Source: Acidimicrobiia bacterium
GTDB taxonomy: Bacteria > Actinomycetota > Acidimicrobiia > Spongiisociales > ZC4RG35
Reading direction: 5' to 3'
DNA: 64,000 bases
Assembly (NCBI GenBank): GCA_028284765.1
Contig: JANQRA010000020.1
Location: 62,001-126,000 of the forward strand
The notes beneath the pieces were generated by a model, which had not been told where the DNA came from, did not search any database, and was given only the letters and a program-made list of their open reading frames with translations. Shown piece by piece: positions 45,617-54,880 of this stretch (positions within the stretch are counted from its first letter, which is position 1; each line of letters begins with the position of its first letter). The translations under genes and the position numbers were made by a program.

Positions 45617-46843
45617 GTGGCCATGGCGGCCAGAGTTACAACCGAAGTAGACCGATCTCTTGCGAGACATGTGCGGCTCTCTGGCATGTTCACGTTCGGC
45701 GCGGTGTTCCCACTCTTTTTGTTCGGAGCGATGTCCGTCGACATCCAATCCGACCTCGGATTCGGCACTAGCGAACTTGGCTACGCGGGTGCCGCCTTCT
45801 TCGCCGGTGGGGGCCTGACTGCGCTCGGAGCTGGAGCCCGAATTGACCGTGTGGGCACCAGAGCGGCTCTTCGTATCGCAATGGCATTCAGCTTCGGCGC
45901 AACGGTTCTCATCGCCATTGTTGCGACCTCTTGGTGGGTGGCGGCGGTGGGCATTGCCATGTGTGGCGTCTCTCACGCATTGACCCAACTGGCTCTCAAC
46001 CGGATGCTCGCAGTCGGTCAGAGTCGAGGCTCTGGAGCCCTCGTGTTCGGCATCAAGCAGGCTGCTGTGCCAGCAGTCAGTCTCATCGCCGGATTCACCT
46101 CAGCCCTACTGGCTCCAAGTGTCAGTTGGCGCTTGATCTATCTACTCGGCTCCATCGTTACCTTGCTTCTCGGAGTCCTTGCGCCGCCGACAGCCGGCGA
46201 CAGTGGCCAAACGAAGACCAAGACGGCCACTTCGACGTCAAGCCTCAGGCGCCTGGCTCTGGCAGCGGCTCTCGCCGCTAGCGCAGGGAACGCACTTTCC
46301 CTGTTGGTCGTCGACTCGTTCGATGCAAACAGCTTCGATGCATCCGTCGGTGCCCTAGCCCTGGGCATCGGTAGCGGACTTGCAGTGGCAGCGAGAATTG
46401 GGAGTGGCTGGCTCGCCGAGCGCAGAAGGTCGGATGGAGTCAGGGAGTTTCGGTTTCTGCTGGTTGTCGGCTCCTGCGGATTCGCCTTGCTATCGGTGGC
46501 CGGCGGATCCATCGCCGCACTGTTTGTCGGGACGTCAGTTGCGTTCATGGCCGGCTGGGGTTGGCAGGGCCTTGCATTCTTCTCGGCGGTCTCACTCAAT
46601 CGATCAATTCCTCCGGCCACATCGACCGGGGTGGTTCTTTCCGGAACTATGGGCGGCTCAGTTGTCGGACCGATCGTCATCGGCGCAGCCGCTGACCACT
46701 ACGGATACGGACGAGCGTGGATGATTGGCGCCGCGGCTCTGATCCTGGCAGCTGTATGCGTCTCGCGGCTCGGGGACCACACCACGCCTTTCCAAACACC
46801 GACAGACTCTAAAAAGGAGCACCATGGCGGCACGCAGGAGTGA
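45617..46843 (+). CDS. MFS transporter
   Basis: 408 aa, about 12 hydrophobic segments; GAGARIDRVGTRAALRIAMAFSFGATVLI. Confidence 0.9.
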   Translation: MAMAARVTTEVDRSLARHVRLSGMFTFGAVFPLFLFGAMSVDIQSDLGFGTSELGYAGAAFFAGGGLTALGAGARIDRVGTRAALRIAMAFSFGATVLIAIVATSWWVAAVGIAMCGVSHALTQLALNRMLAVGQSRGSGALVFGIKQAAVPAVSLIAGFTSALLAPSVSWRLIYLLGSIVTLLLGVLAPPTAGDSGQTKTKTATSTSSLRRLALAAALAASAGNALSLLVVDSFDANSFDASVGALALGIGSGLAVAARIGSGWLAERRRSDGVREFRFLLVVGSCGFALLSVAGGSIAALFVGTSVAFMAGWGWQGLAFFSAVSLNRSIPPATSTGVVLSGTMGGSVVGPIVIGAAADHYGYGRAWMIGAAALILAAVCVSRLGDHTTPFQTPTDSKKEHHGGTQE

Positions 46844-47866
46844 AACTGCCACTGCTCTAGCGGAAGCTGAACTCGGCATCGAAGCCGGGCCAACTGGATC
46901 TCCGCAAGGCTTGGAGCAGACGGTGATCCGGGTACGGCCCATGGGCACTACTACCGCCTGCCATGGGCGCTGTCGCTGGTCGGAAGGCGCGCCGAGGCGG
47001 CGTCTGTCCTTTCCTGGATCGAAGAGAACGCTCTCTCCGAGGAAGGCGATCTGCTCGCCGGCCCGCCCCGCCACGCGTTTCAGGAGAGGTGGTCTTCTTA
47101 TCCGCTCGCAAACATCGCCACCGGAGCCTGGTTGCTGGAGCGCTACGACCTCGCACAGAAGATCACAAAACGACTCAGGGACTTCCAAGATGCGAAGACT
47201 GGAGGGGCCTTTGCGGGACATCCGGACCATCGGGTCGACCAGAGACAGGATCTCTTCCCAACTGCCCAGCTTGGCATGACAGGTTTGACCACCGGAGAGA
47301 TGAACCTGGCGGATGGCGCGTATCGATGGTTCTGCTCGTTGCACGAAGCGCAGCCAGACTTGCCCAACAAGCTCTACACAGCCACGAACGGCCCACGTCT
47401 GGTGAAACCCCCGAGAGACAACCCAGACCTGGAATGGCAAGTGGTCACAGACTTCAACAAACCACGCCAGGCCTTCTACAACCCTGGTATCGCAGCTGCC
47501 TTTCTCGGCAGGTATCACTTGACGACCGAGGACGAATACGCGTTGCGGCTAGCAAAGGCATTCCTCTCGCTGACCGAGAACGGTTCGAAAGCTCAATTCG
47601 ATTACCGAGAATCGGTGCAAGTGTGCAAGTACGGCTGGGGAGCGGCCGTACTGCTTGACGCCACTGGACACGAGGACTACCTCAAGGAGTCGATTCGGAT
47701 GGTCCACTGGTTTCGTGCGGCTCAAAGCAGCGATGGAAGCTGGGATAACTCACCGTTCCTTATGAGCAGGGCTGAGAACCCGGACGATGTGCGAATGGAA
47801 GTCACGGCCGAGTTCGTGCAACACCTAGCAACCCTCTCCACGGCAATCGGAGGACACCCCCTCTGA
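46824..47866 (+). pseudogene. Frameshifted alpha/alpha-barrel-like protein, paralog of 7012-8040
   Basis: Good RBS/start at 46824 (AAAAAGGAGCACCATGG) in frame 0, but homology (GDPGTAHGHYYRLPWALSLVGRRAEAASVLSWIEEN...) runs in frame 2 from about 46871-46922 to 47866. Confidence 0.75.
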
Positions 47867-48044
47867 CCAACCAATCAGCCGGATCGCACCACCTCTAGAT
47901 ACGGGTCCTACTCCCTCGCTTCCTCTACCCTCCAAGGCGACGAAAAGGGCGATCTGGTGCGTACACGACCTACCTAAAGGTCCCTTTCCCAGACCCCATC
48001 GCGTATCAGTAGCGGAGTAGATGCCTTGACCCGGCGAGATCAAC

Positions 48045-50069
48045 TTGCCTGAACCAATTCACAGCGGCCGCCGCTATATGCCTGGGCTCGATGGGCTCCG
48101 GGCTGTGGCAGTGCTCGGCGTACTCGCCTATCACCTCAATTTCGACTGGATCCCCGGTGGATTCCTCGGCGTGAGCGTGTTCTTCACGCTGTCCGGGTAT
48201 CTGATCACCGACCTGATCCTCGGCCAGATGAGGGAAGGCAAGTTCAAGCTGCCGTCTTTCTGGCTCGCCCGAGCCCGCCGGCTTCTGCCGGCGATGTTCC
48301 TACTGCTCATCGTGGTTTCGGCCTGGGTGACAACGATCGGTCCCCGTCAAGGGCCTGAGTTCCGGGAAGCCGCTGCGACCGCGGCCCTGTACGTCAACAA
48401 CTGGTGGCTGGTCTTCCGTGACATCTCCTACTTCGAACAGTTCGCGGCACCAGGCCCGTTCAACCATCTCTGGTCGCTCGCAGTCGAAGAGCAGTTCTAC
48501 CTGTTCTGGCCGTTCCTCGTCATGGGAGGCGTGGCGGTCATTCCGGAGCGACGTTCGGCTTGGATCCGGCCACGGTTCGCCCTCGCGACGCTCGGAGTAG
48601 CAGCCGCATCGGCAGTTCTGATGGCGGCGCTTTACGAGCCAGGCCTCGATCCGTCGAGGGTCTACTACGGGACCGATAGCCGGGCTGCCGAGATGCTGGT
48701 GGGTGCGGCACTGGCAGCGGTTTGGCCGAGTCAGCGCATCAGCACTCAGATATCGGCACAAGCGAGAAACGTGATCGATGGGGTCGGGCTGGCAGGGCTT
48801 GGTGTGATTGCCATCTTCTTCCTTCGGGCTGAGGAGTTCTCATCCTTCATGTACCGGGGCGGATTCGCGATTCTGTCTTTCGCTGTTGCTGCCGTGGTCG
48901 CTGCGGTCGCCCATCCCGCCTCGAGACTCGGTCCCCTGCTCGGAACCCAGCCGATGAAGTGGATCGGTGAGCGCTCCTACGGGATCTACCTATGGCACTT
49001 CCCGATAATCGTCCTCACCGCCTCCGCTACTTGGCTTGGGCCCGACCCGGTCCGGATAACGGTCCAGGTAGCAGCGACACTGGTTATCTCCGCTTTGTCG
49101 TGGAAGTACTTCGAGGACCCCATCCGACGCGGTGCGATCGGACGGATCTGGAATCGCCTGCGGTCCGGTACGTTCTCGCCGCAACAGGTCTTCGCCAAGC
49201 CGGCAAACGGTGTCGCTCTACTGGCAGCGGTTGTCATCGCCATTCCAGCCACCGCCGGGTTCGCCGGTGTTGGGATCGAGGAGGCAACTCAACCCGGCGA
49301 CGACGAGATCACCGTCGTCAGGACAGTGACTGTCGAACCTGAGACCACATCGACCATCGTTCCGGAGTCATCTCCAACCACCGCGCTCGCCACGACACCG
49401 ACGACGACGCTGATCGAAGACGCCCTGGGACCCTGCACCGAAGTGGTCCATGTCGGCGGGTCGACCTCCCTTGGACTGATACGCAAGCGTTGGATCTTCG
49501 ACGAGAGCCAACAAATCCCGGCCCAGTACGCGAGGGTCGGCATCACGACAAGCAACTTCGACATCATCGGCGGTCGGGCGATCTATGAAGGCTTCAGAGA
49601 GGAACCGCCGGCTAGGTGGTCAGCTCAGGAATGGCGTGACGCCGGTTTCAGTGGTTGCTGGGTATTCGCCTTGGGCACGATGGACGCCGCCAACGTGGAG
49701 ATTGCCGGGCCTTCGCTCGATGAGAGGGTGGACATCATGATGGACATCGCAGCGGGCGAACCCGTTCTCTGGGTGAACGTCAAGACGGTCAAGGACACCG
49801 GACCGTGGCGCTCCGAGCTGATGCCAGCCATGAATGAAGCCCTCCTCAGGGCCTGCGACCGGTACGACAACCTGAGGATCTACGACTGGGCGTTGGACGT
49901 TCAAGACGACTGGTGGGAAGAAGACGGTATCCACCCGAACGAGGAAGGTTCGGTCGAACGGGCTCGTCGCATCCCTGATGCACTGGTGAAGGCCTTCCCT
50001 GGCTCAGCGGCAACCGCTGACACTCCAACGGCCGGCGACGGCTGCCTCTTCGCCCTCGGCGACTACTAG
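48045..50069 (+). CDS. Acyltransferase_3 (OafA/YrhL-like) with C-terminal SGNH-like domain
   Basis: YMPGLDGLRAVAVLGVLAYHL; FNHLWSLAVEEQFYLFWPFL; T/S-rich linker then VVHVGGSTSLGL...DGIHPNEEGSV. Confidence 0.92.
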   Translation: MPEPIHSGRRYMPGLDGLRAVAVLGVLAYHLNFDWIPGGFLGVSVFFTLSGYLITDLILGQMREGKFKLPSFWLARARRLLPAMFLLLIVVSAWVTTIGPRQGPEFREAAATAALYVNNWWLVFRDISYFEQFAAPGPFNHLWSLAVEEQFYLFWPFLVMGGVAVIPERRSAWIRPRFALATLGVAAASAVLMAALYEPGLDPSRVYYGTDSRAAEMLVGAALAAVWPSQRISTQISAQARNVIDGVGLAGLGVIAIFFLRAEEFSSFMYRGGFAILSFAVAAVVAAVAHPASRLGPLLGTQPMKWIGERSYGIYLWHFPIIVLTASATWLGPDPVRITVQVAATLVISALSWKYFEDPIRRGAIGRIWNRLRSGTFSPQQVFAKPANGVALLAAVVIAIPATAGFAGVGIEEATQPGDDEITVVRTVTVEPETTSTIVPESSPTTALATTPTTTLIEDALGPCTEVVHVGGSTSLGLIRKRWIFDESQQIPAQYARVGITTSNFDIIGGRAIYEGFREEPPARWSAQEWRDAGFSGCWVFALGTMDAANVEIAGPSLDERVDIMMDIAAGEPVLWVNVKTVKDTGPWRSELMPAMNEALLRACDRYDNLRIYDWALDVQDDWWEEDGIHPNEEGSVERARRIPDALVKAFPGSAATADTPTAGDGCLFALGDY

Positions 50070-50104
50070 TTCGGTAGGAACCCGACGGCCGTCTGTAGCG
50101 TGCT

Positions 50105-51379
50105 TTGGCCATGCCCGACTCCGAACAAGGCCGTCTAAGCGGAACGGCAGACCAGAAGCGCCTTCCGAACGGAGTCAAACTCCTCATCGGCGCCCTGTTC
50201 GCAACAGGAATGGCGAATCGTGCCCAGGTGGTCGCCCTCGGTCTGCTGGTATTCGACGTCACAGGCGAAGAGCTAGACCTCGGTCTCCTGGGCCTTGCGT
50301 TGTTCATCCCGATCTTCGCCCTTGCTCCGTTCACCGGAACGATGGCCGACCGCTACGACCGGCGGAAGGTCTTCGCCTTTGGCCTGGCGATTGAGATGAT
50401 CAGCACGGCTGGGTTGTTCGTCCTGGCTCGAGGAACGCCCGACTCGATCGCTCCGATCCTTGGCCTGGTCCTCGTCTTCGGAGTGGCCCGAGCAGTCACT
50501 GCCCCAGCAAGCAGGGCCCTACCAATCGACCTTGCCCCTCCCGGATTGGTGGAACGGGTCGTTGCGCTCCGGACAGTGGCCTTCCAGACGGCCAACATCG
50601 TCGGACCGCTGGTGGCCGGAGTTCTGTTCACGATCGACCGTTCGCTTCCTTTCGCCATCTCCCTCCTCGGTCTCGTCGTTGCTGTCGTTCTTCTTCGGCT
50701 GGTGCCAGCCACAGGCGTATCACGCATCGCCAGTGGTACCGGACCCCGCCAGGCGCTGCGCGACGCATTAGAAGGTCTCCGCTACATGCGACGAACCCCG
50801 GTGCTCATGGGAGCGATCACTCTCGACCTGTTTGCAGTTCTCTTTGGCGGAGCGGTGGCGCTTCTGCCGGCCATCGGTGAGAAACGGCTCGGGGTAGACG
50901 AGGCAGCTGTGGGCTTCCTCTACTCAGCGATTGGGATCGGAGCACTGATCACCGCGGCCATCCTGGCGATCAAACCGATCCGCCGGCATGTAGGCGTGGT
51001 GCTCTTCGGCGTCGTCGCCGTGTTCGGTGTTGCGACCATTGTCCTGGGCCTGACCGAGTCTTATGTGGTGGCGGTGGTTTCACTTGTCATTCTCAGCGCG
51101 GCCGATGCGGTGAGCGTCTTCATCCGCGCCACAATCGTTCCCCTGGCCACCCCAGAGAACATGCGTGGCCGGGTCCTGGCTGTTGAGAACGTCTTTATCG
51201 GAGGATCGAACGAGCTGGGAGCCCTGGAGTCGGGCCTCACAGCCGCCTGGTTCGGACTGGTCACCGCCGTGGTTCTTGGTGGAGTTGGGACGATTGCGGT
51301 GGTGGGCGTGACGATGTTGGCCTTCCCGGCACTTCGCAAGGTCGACCGATTCGAGGACCTCCGACCAGCCTCGGTCTGA
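50105..51379 (+). CDS. MFS transporter (MFS_3-like)
   Basis: LFIPIFALAPFTGTMADRYDRRKVFAFGLAIEMISTAGL; many TM segments. Confidence 0.9.
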   Translation: MAMPDSEQGRLSGTADQKRLPNGVKLLIGALFATGMANRAQVVALGLLVFDVTGEELDLGLLGLALFIPIFALAPFTGTMADRYDRRKVFAFGLAIEMISTAGLFVLARGTPDSIAPILGLVLVFGVARAVTAPASRALPIDLAPPGLVERVVALRTVAFQTANIVGPLVAGVLFTIDRSLPFAISLLGLVVAVVLLRLVPATGVSRIASGTGPRQALRDALEGLRYMRRTPVLMGAITLDLFAVLFGGAVALLPAIGEKRLGVDEAAVGFLYSAIGIGALITAAILAIKPIRRHVGVVLFGVVAVFGVATIVLGLTESYVVAVVSLVILSAADAVSVFIRATIVPLATPENMRGRVLAVENVFIGGSNELGALESGLTAAWFGLVTAVVLGGVGTIAVVGVTMLAFPALRKVDRFEDLRPASV

Positions 51380-51448
51380 CCCCGAGCCGACGACACAGGT
51401 GCTCTGGTCCCGGATATCTTTGGCACCATCGCAAGAGGAGGAACGCGC

Positions 51449-52087
51449 ATCACTTCCGATGCCTATGCGGGCAAGGTTCGGTTCTACGAGACGGTCATCG
51501 ACCGCCTCAACCAGTCGATCCACGCCATTGCCTACAAGATGGTCCCGACCGGCGCAGGCGACCACGTTCTCGACGTCGGATGCGGGACTGGGGCACAACT
51601 CGTCAGGTACCAGAAGACAGGGGCAGCGGTGAGTGGTGTCGACCTGTCTCCATCGATGCTCGCCGCAGCCAAGGAACGTCTCGGCCAAGACGCCGACTTA
51701 CAACTGGCTGACGCCACCGACCTCCCCTTCGAAAACGACACGTTCGACCTCGCTCTCACCTCGATGTTCCTTCACGAGTTACCCACCGACGTAAGGAACG
51801 GAGTTCTCGAGGAGGCCAGCCGGGTCCTCAAGCCAGACGGCCACTTGGTGGTGGTCGAGTTCGATGCTGAACCCAGACGGGGGTTCGTGGCCAAGGCACG
51901 TCGAGGGTTCTCCAACATCGTTGAACGGGTTGCGGGATCGGAGCATCACAAGAACTTCAAGGAATTCATCCGAGCTGGTGGCGTAGAAGCGATCGTCGAG
52001 GACCACGCCCTGACGGTCGAGAACGTCCGGACCTTCGACGGCGGCGATCTTGCCATTTTCGTGCTGAAGAAGGCCAACCAGGCTTGA
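51449..52087 (+). CDS. Class I SAM-dependent methyltransferase (UbiE-like)
   Basis: DHVLDVGCGTGAQLVRYQKTGAAVSGVDLSPSMLAAAKERLG; the frame extends upstream of ATG 51539 to an AGGAGG-preceded ATC at 51449. Confidence 0.85.
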   Translation: MTSDAYAGKVRFYETVIDRLNQSIHAIAYKMVPTGAGDHVLDVGCGTGAQLVRYQKTGAAVSGVDLSPSMLAAAKERLGQDADLQLADATDLPFENDTFDLALTSMFLHELPTDVRNGVLEEASRVLKPDGHLVVVEFDAEPRRGFVAKARRGFSNIVERVAGSEHHKNFKEFIRAGGVEAIVEDHALTVENVRTFDGGDLAIFVLKKANQA

Positions 52088-52118
52088 AAGGACCCCAAGA
52101 GAACTCCTGGGGTCCTTT
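52087..52118. terminator. Bidirectional intrinsic terminator between convergent genes
   Basis: AAAGGACCCCA-AGAGAACTCC-TGGGGTCCTTT. Confidence 0.85.
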
Positions 52119-52149
52119 ACTTCAGCAGTGGCTGACTAGCTGCCTTGGT

Positions 52150-52932
52150 CTATCTGGTCAGCCACAACTGAACTTCCACGGTTCCGAAATCCTCAACCGC
52201 CAGAACTGACGGCGAGTCAGGAACCGCAACTCCGAAGTCCGAGAAGACGACTTCGGTGGTTCCGGTCACGAGAATCTGATTGTCGATCAGCTGTGCCTCG
52301 ATCAAGACGTCAACGTGGTTGGTGACTCCGTTGATGGTGAGGTGACCCGTTGTGGTCACCGAGATCACCTCACCGGTGGCGGCACCTTCGCCCAGTTCAA
52401 TGGGCGACTCGAGAGTGAAAGTCGCAGTTGGGTTTGCATCGGTGCCCAGCGCATCCTGGACCCTGTTGTCGCGCATGTCCGAGTCACTCACGAGGCCCGT
52501 CAGGTCAGCTTCGATGTCCACTTCGGTGAGAGAAGTCCCGTCGATGGTGATCGACCCCGACACTTCCGGGGTCCGACCTACCGCGGTGGTCGATCCGATG
52601 GAGTTGAGCACCTCATCAACTCGGAATCCGACGAAAGTCGAGGTGGTCGTTTCATCGAGGCTGAACGTGCCGACAGACGTGTCGATGTTCCACGAGCCCT
52701 CGATGCCATCCGCCACTGGCGTTTGGTCCCCTGCGACCTCAGAACCGTCTTCCTGTGCAATCACGGCTGCAGTCTCATCGAGATTCACAGCATCGGGGGC
52801 GTCTCCGCTCAGCCACCACACGATGCCGATGCCGGCGACCAAGAAGGCGAAGCCGAGGCCAATCGCGGGAAGAAGCCACAGTCTCCTATTCGGCCGTTTC
52901 GGCTGGGCAGTTGGTGTCTTTGTATCAAGCAT
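52150..52932 (-). CDS. YceI-family protein, membrane anchored
   Basis: N-terminal TM segment; SWNIDTSVGTFSLDETTTSTFVGFRVDEVL...GSITIDGTSLTEVDIEADLTGLVSDSDMRDNRVQDALGTDANPTATF. Confidence 0.92.
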   Translation of the reverse strand: MLDTKTPTAQPKRPNRRLWLLPAIGLGFAFLVAGIGIVWWLSGDAPDAVNLDETAAVIAQEDGSEVAGDQTPVADGIEGSWNIDTSVGTFSLDETTTSTFVGFRVDEVLNSIGSTTAVGRTPEVSGSITIDGTSLTEVDIEADLTGLVSDSDMRDNRVQDALGTDANPTATFTLESPIELGEGAATGEVISVTTTGHLTINGVTNHVDVLIEAQLIDNQILVTGTTEVVFSDFGVAVPDSPSVLAVEDFGTVEVQLWLTR

Positions 52933-52996
52933 GGGAGTCCTTTTCGTTGTTTGACACGATGTTCGGACTCCTGACTGAGACCTGGCTGGCGGTTTC

Positions 52997-53012
52997 CTGA
53001 GAATTGGCTGAG
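52997..53012. promoter_or_regulatory. 11-bp phased CTCAG/CTGAG direct repeat upstream of yceI
   Basis: Minus strand CTCAGCCAATTCTCAG; repeat starts are 11 bp apart. Confidence 0.45.
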
Positions 53013-53032
53013 GGTCAGACCAGCCTTCGACT

Positions 53033-53070
53033 CTCAGTGACTATTCGGCTCGAACTCAGGGATTCCTCAG
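53033..53070 (+). promoter_or_regulatory. 11-bp phased CTCAG direct repeats upstream of the YHYH lipoprotein
   Basis: CTCAG at 53033, degenerate TTCGG at 53044, CTCAG at 53055 and 53066. Confidence 0.5.
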
Positions 53071-53092
53071 GTTCGAGTCTGAATTTGTGACC

Positions 53093-54103
53093 ATGAGCAA
53101 TCCATATCCATCAGCCCACAGGAGGATGCGACCGGTTCTGGGACTACTTGTCCTGTGCCTTTTGGTCGCCGCGTGCAGTACGACCTCTGAAAGTGGGACC
53201 ACCGCACCAGTGGACGAGCCAGCCACCTCTGACGTCGCCGCCACAACTCCGTCATCGGACAACTCCGAGACCGAAGTAACCATGGCCGAGTCCGACTACC
53301 TCGGGACCTACACGCTCAGTGACGAGGAATACGGCACCGAAGTGACTGTGACAGTCGAAGGCGAAACCCGCACGATCGAGACGAACTCGTTGCCTGACCA
53401 CGAGACCGGAGACTTCCCGAATAGCGGAAATCCCAACACAATCACGGCCCAGGACCTGACGTATGAGTTCACGACTGAGCCGGTCTGGAGTGGGACTGCG
53501 AGCTACGCCCAGACTCCCGGCGTCGCCGTGAACGGCATTGCATTCGAGCCCGGGACAGCAGAAACCCTCACGTGTGATTCCGGGGAGACGTACCGGATCG
53601 AAGCGCTTCAGGACGTGTACAACCTGGGTCTCGACTTCAACAACGCCCACGTCCAACCAGAGGGGCAATACCACTACCACGGTGTCTCGCAGATGCTGGT
53701 TGAGGCGTATGAAGACGACGGCGACCTCGTCCACGTTGGGTTCGCGTCCGACGGCTATCTGATCTACTACTCAAAGTCCGGTGCCTACGAATCCAGCTAC
53801 GAACTGAGCACCGATGCTCGGAGCGGGACCGACTGTGTGCCGTCCGGGCCGGACCCGGAGACCGTCGACGTCGAAGGCACCACTCCAGATGGGACTTACA
53901 CCTCGGACTACGTATACGTCGAGGGATCCGGAGATCTGGACGAGTGCAACGGCACCACGGTCAACGGGGACTACGTGTACATCGTCACCGATGAATACCC
54001 CTTCATCCCACGTTGTCTCATGGGCCAATTCAGTGCACAGGGCCCAGGGGGCGGTGGACCTCCGGGGGCGGCACCCGGAGAAGGCGGGCCGCCTCAGCCG
54101 TAG
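53093..54103 (+). CDS. YHYH-domain lipoprotein
   Basis: Lipobox LLVAACS; QYHYHGVSQMLVEAYEDDGDLVHVGFASDGYLIYY; Pro/Gly-rich C-terminus. Confidence 0.85.
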   Translation: MSNPYPSAHRRMRPVLGLLVLCLLVAACSTTSESGTTAPVDEPATSDVAATTPSSDNSETEVTMAESDYLGTYTLSDEEYGTEVTVTVEGETRTIETNSLPDHETGDFPNSGNPNTITAQDLTYEFTTEPVWSGTASYAQTPGVAVNGIAFEPGTAETLTCDSGETYRIEALQDVYNLGLDFNNAHVQPEGQYHYHGVSQMLVEAYEDDGDLVHVGFASDGYLIYYSKSGAYESSYELSTDARSGTDCVPSGPDPETVDVEGTTPDGTYTSDYVYVEGSGDLDECNGTTVNGDYVYIVTDEYPFIPRCLMGQFSAQGPGGGGPPGAAPGEGGPPQP

Positions 54104-54119
54104 TGGCGGTCTGTCACCC

Positions 54120-54158
54120 GAGAGTCTGCTGGACCGCCACCGGGTTCAGCAGACTCTC
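54120..54158 (+). terminator. Hairpin after the YHYH gene, partly overlapping the regulator's phased repeats
   Basis: GAGAGTCTGCTG...CAGCAGACTCTC, 12-bp perfect stem extended inward by four weaker pairs. Confidence 0.6.
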
Positions 54159-54178
54159 AGGAAACTCCCAGGAAACTC
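54145..54178 (+). promoter_or_regulatory. Tandem 11-bp repeats upstream of the response regulator
   Basis: TTCAGCAGACT/CTCAGGAAACT/CCCAGGAAACT. Confidence 0.5.
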
Positions 54179-54182
54179 TCCT

Positions 54183-54878
54183 ATGTTGGCCGACGTGACC
54201 ACAGAACCAAGCCATCGCGTCCTCGTCGTCGACGACGAGGAATCACTAACCGACATGATTGCCAGCGCACTCCGATTCGGCGGCTACGAGGTTTCGACCG
54301 AGAACAACGGCTACGACGCCCTTCGTTCGATCAAGCGAAGCTCACCGGACGTCGTAGTCCTCGACGTGAACATGCCGGAGCTCGATGGCTTCGAGGTGTG
54401 CAAGAGGATTCGCCGGGACGGGATCAACACCCCCGTCATCTTTCTAACTGCCCGCCACGCCATCGACGACAAGCGAACCGGCTTCCGCCAGGGCGGCGAC
54501 GACTATCTGACAAAACCATTCAGTCTCGAAGAGCTCGGCCTGCGGGTGGAAGCCCTGCTTCGCCGAACACAGCCTGAGTCAGACTCATCGAGGGTCTCCG
54601 TCGGGGAGCTGACGATCGACGAGGGGGCACACCAGGTCTGGTTTGGGGAACAGGAGATCGACCTCTCTCCGACAGAGTTTCGACTGATTCACTTCCTGGC
54701 CATCAACCGTGGGCGGGTGATGTCCAAAGCTCAGATCGTCGCCTATGTCTGGGAGTACGACTACGACGGTGAGTACGGAATCGTCGAAACCTACGTCAGC
54801 TATCTCCGCCGGAAACTAGGACCGGCCGGAGCCAAGCTGATCGAGACGGTTCGCGGCGTTGGATATGTGATCCGATAG
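54183..54878 (+). CDS. OmpR/PhoB-family response regulator
   Basis: VLVVDDEESLTDMIASALRFGGYEVS...VVLDVNMPELDGFEV...LTKPFSLEELGLRVEALLRR; C-terminal wHTH. Confidence 0.95.
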   Translation: MLADVTTEPSHRVLVVDDEESLTDMIASALRFGGYEVSTENNGYDALRSIKRSSPDVVVLDVNMPELDGFEVCKRIRRDGINTPVIFLTARHAIDDKRTGFRQGGDDYLTKPFSLEELGLRVEALLRRTQPESDSSRVSVGELTIDEGAHQVWFGEQEIDLSPTEFRLIHFLAINRGRVMSKAQIVAYVWEYDYDGEYGIVETYVSYLRRKLGPAGAKLIETVRGVGYVIR

Positions 54879-54880
54879 CA

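Noticed and set aside
53014-53020. GTCAGAC core in the yceI/YHYH intergenic region as a GntR operator
   Set aside because: Lacks the AT-rich AATG/CATT arms (context GAGGGTCAGACCAGCC) and lies outside the catabolic island.
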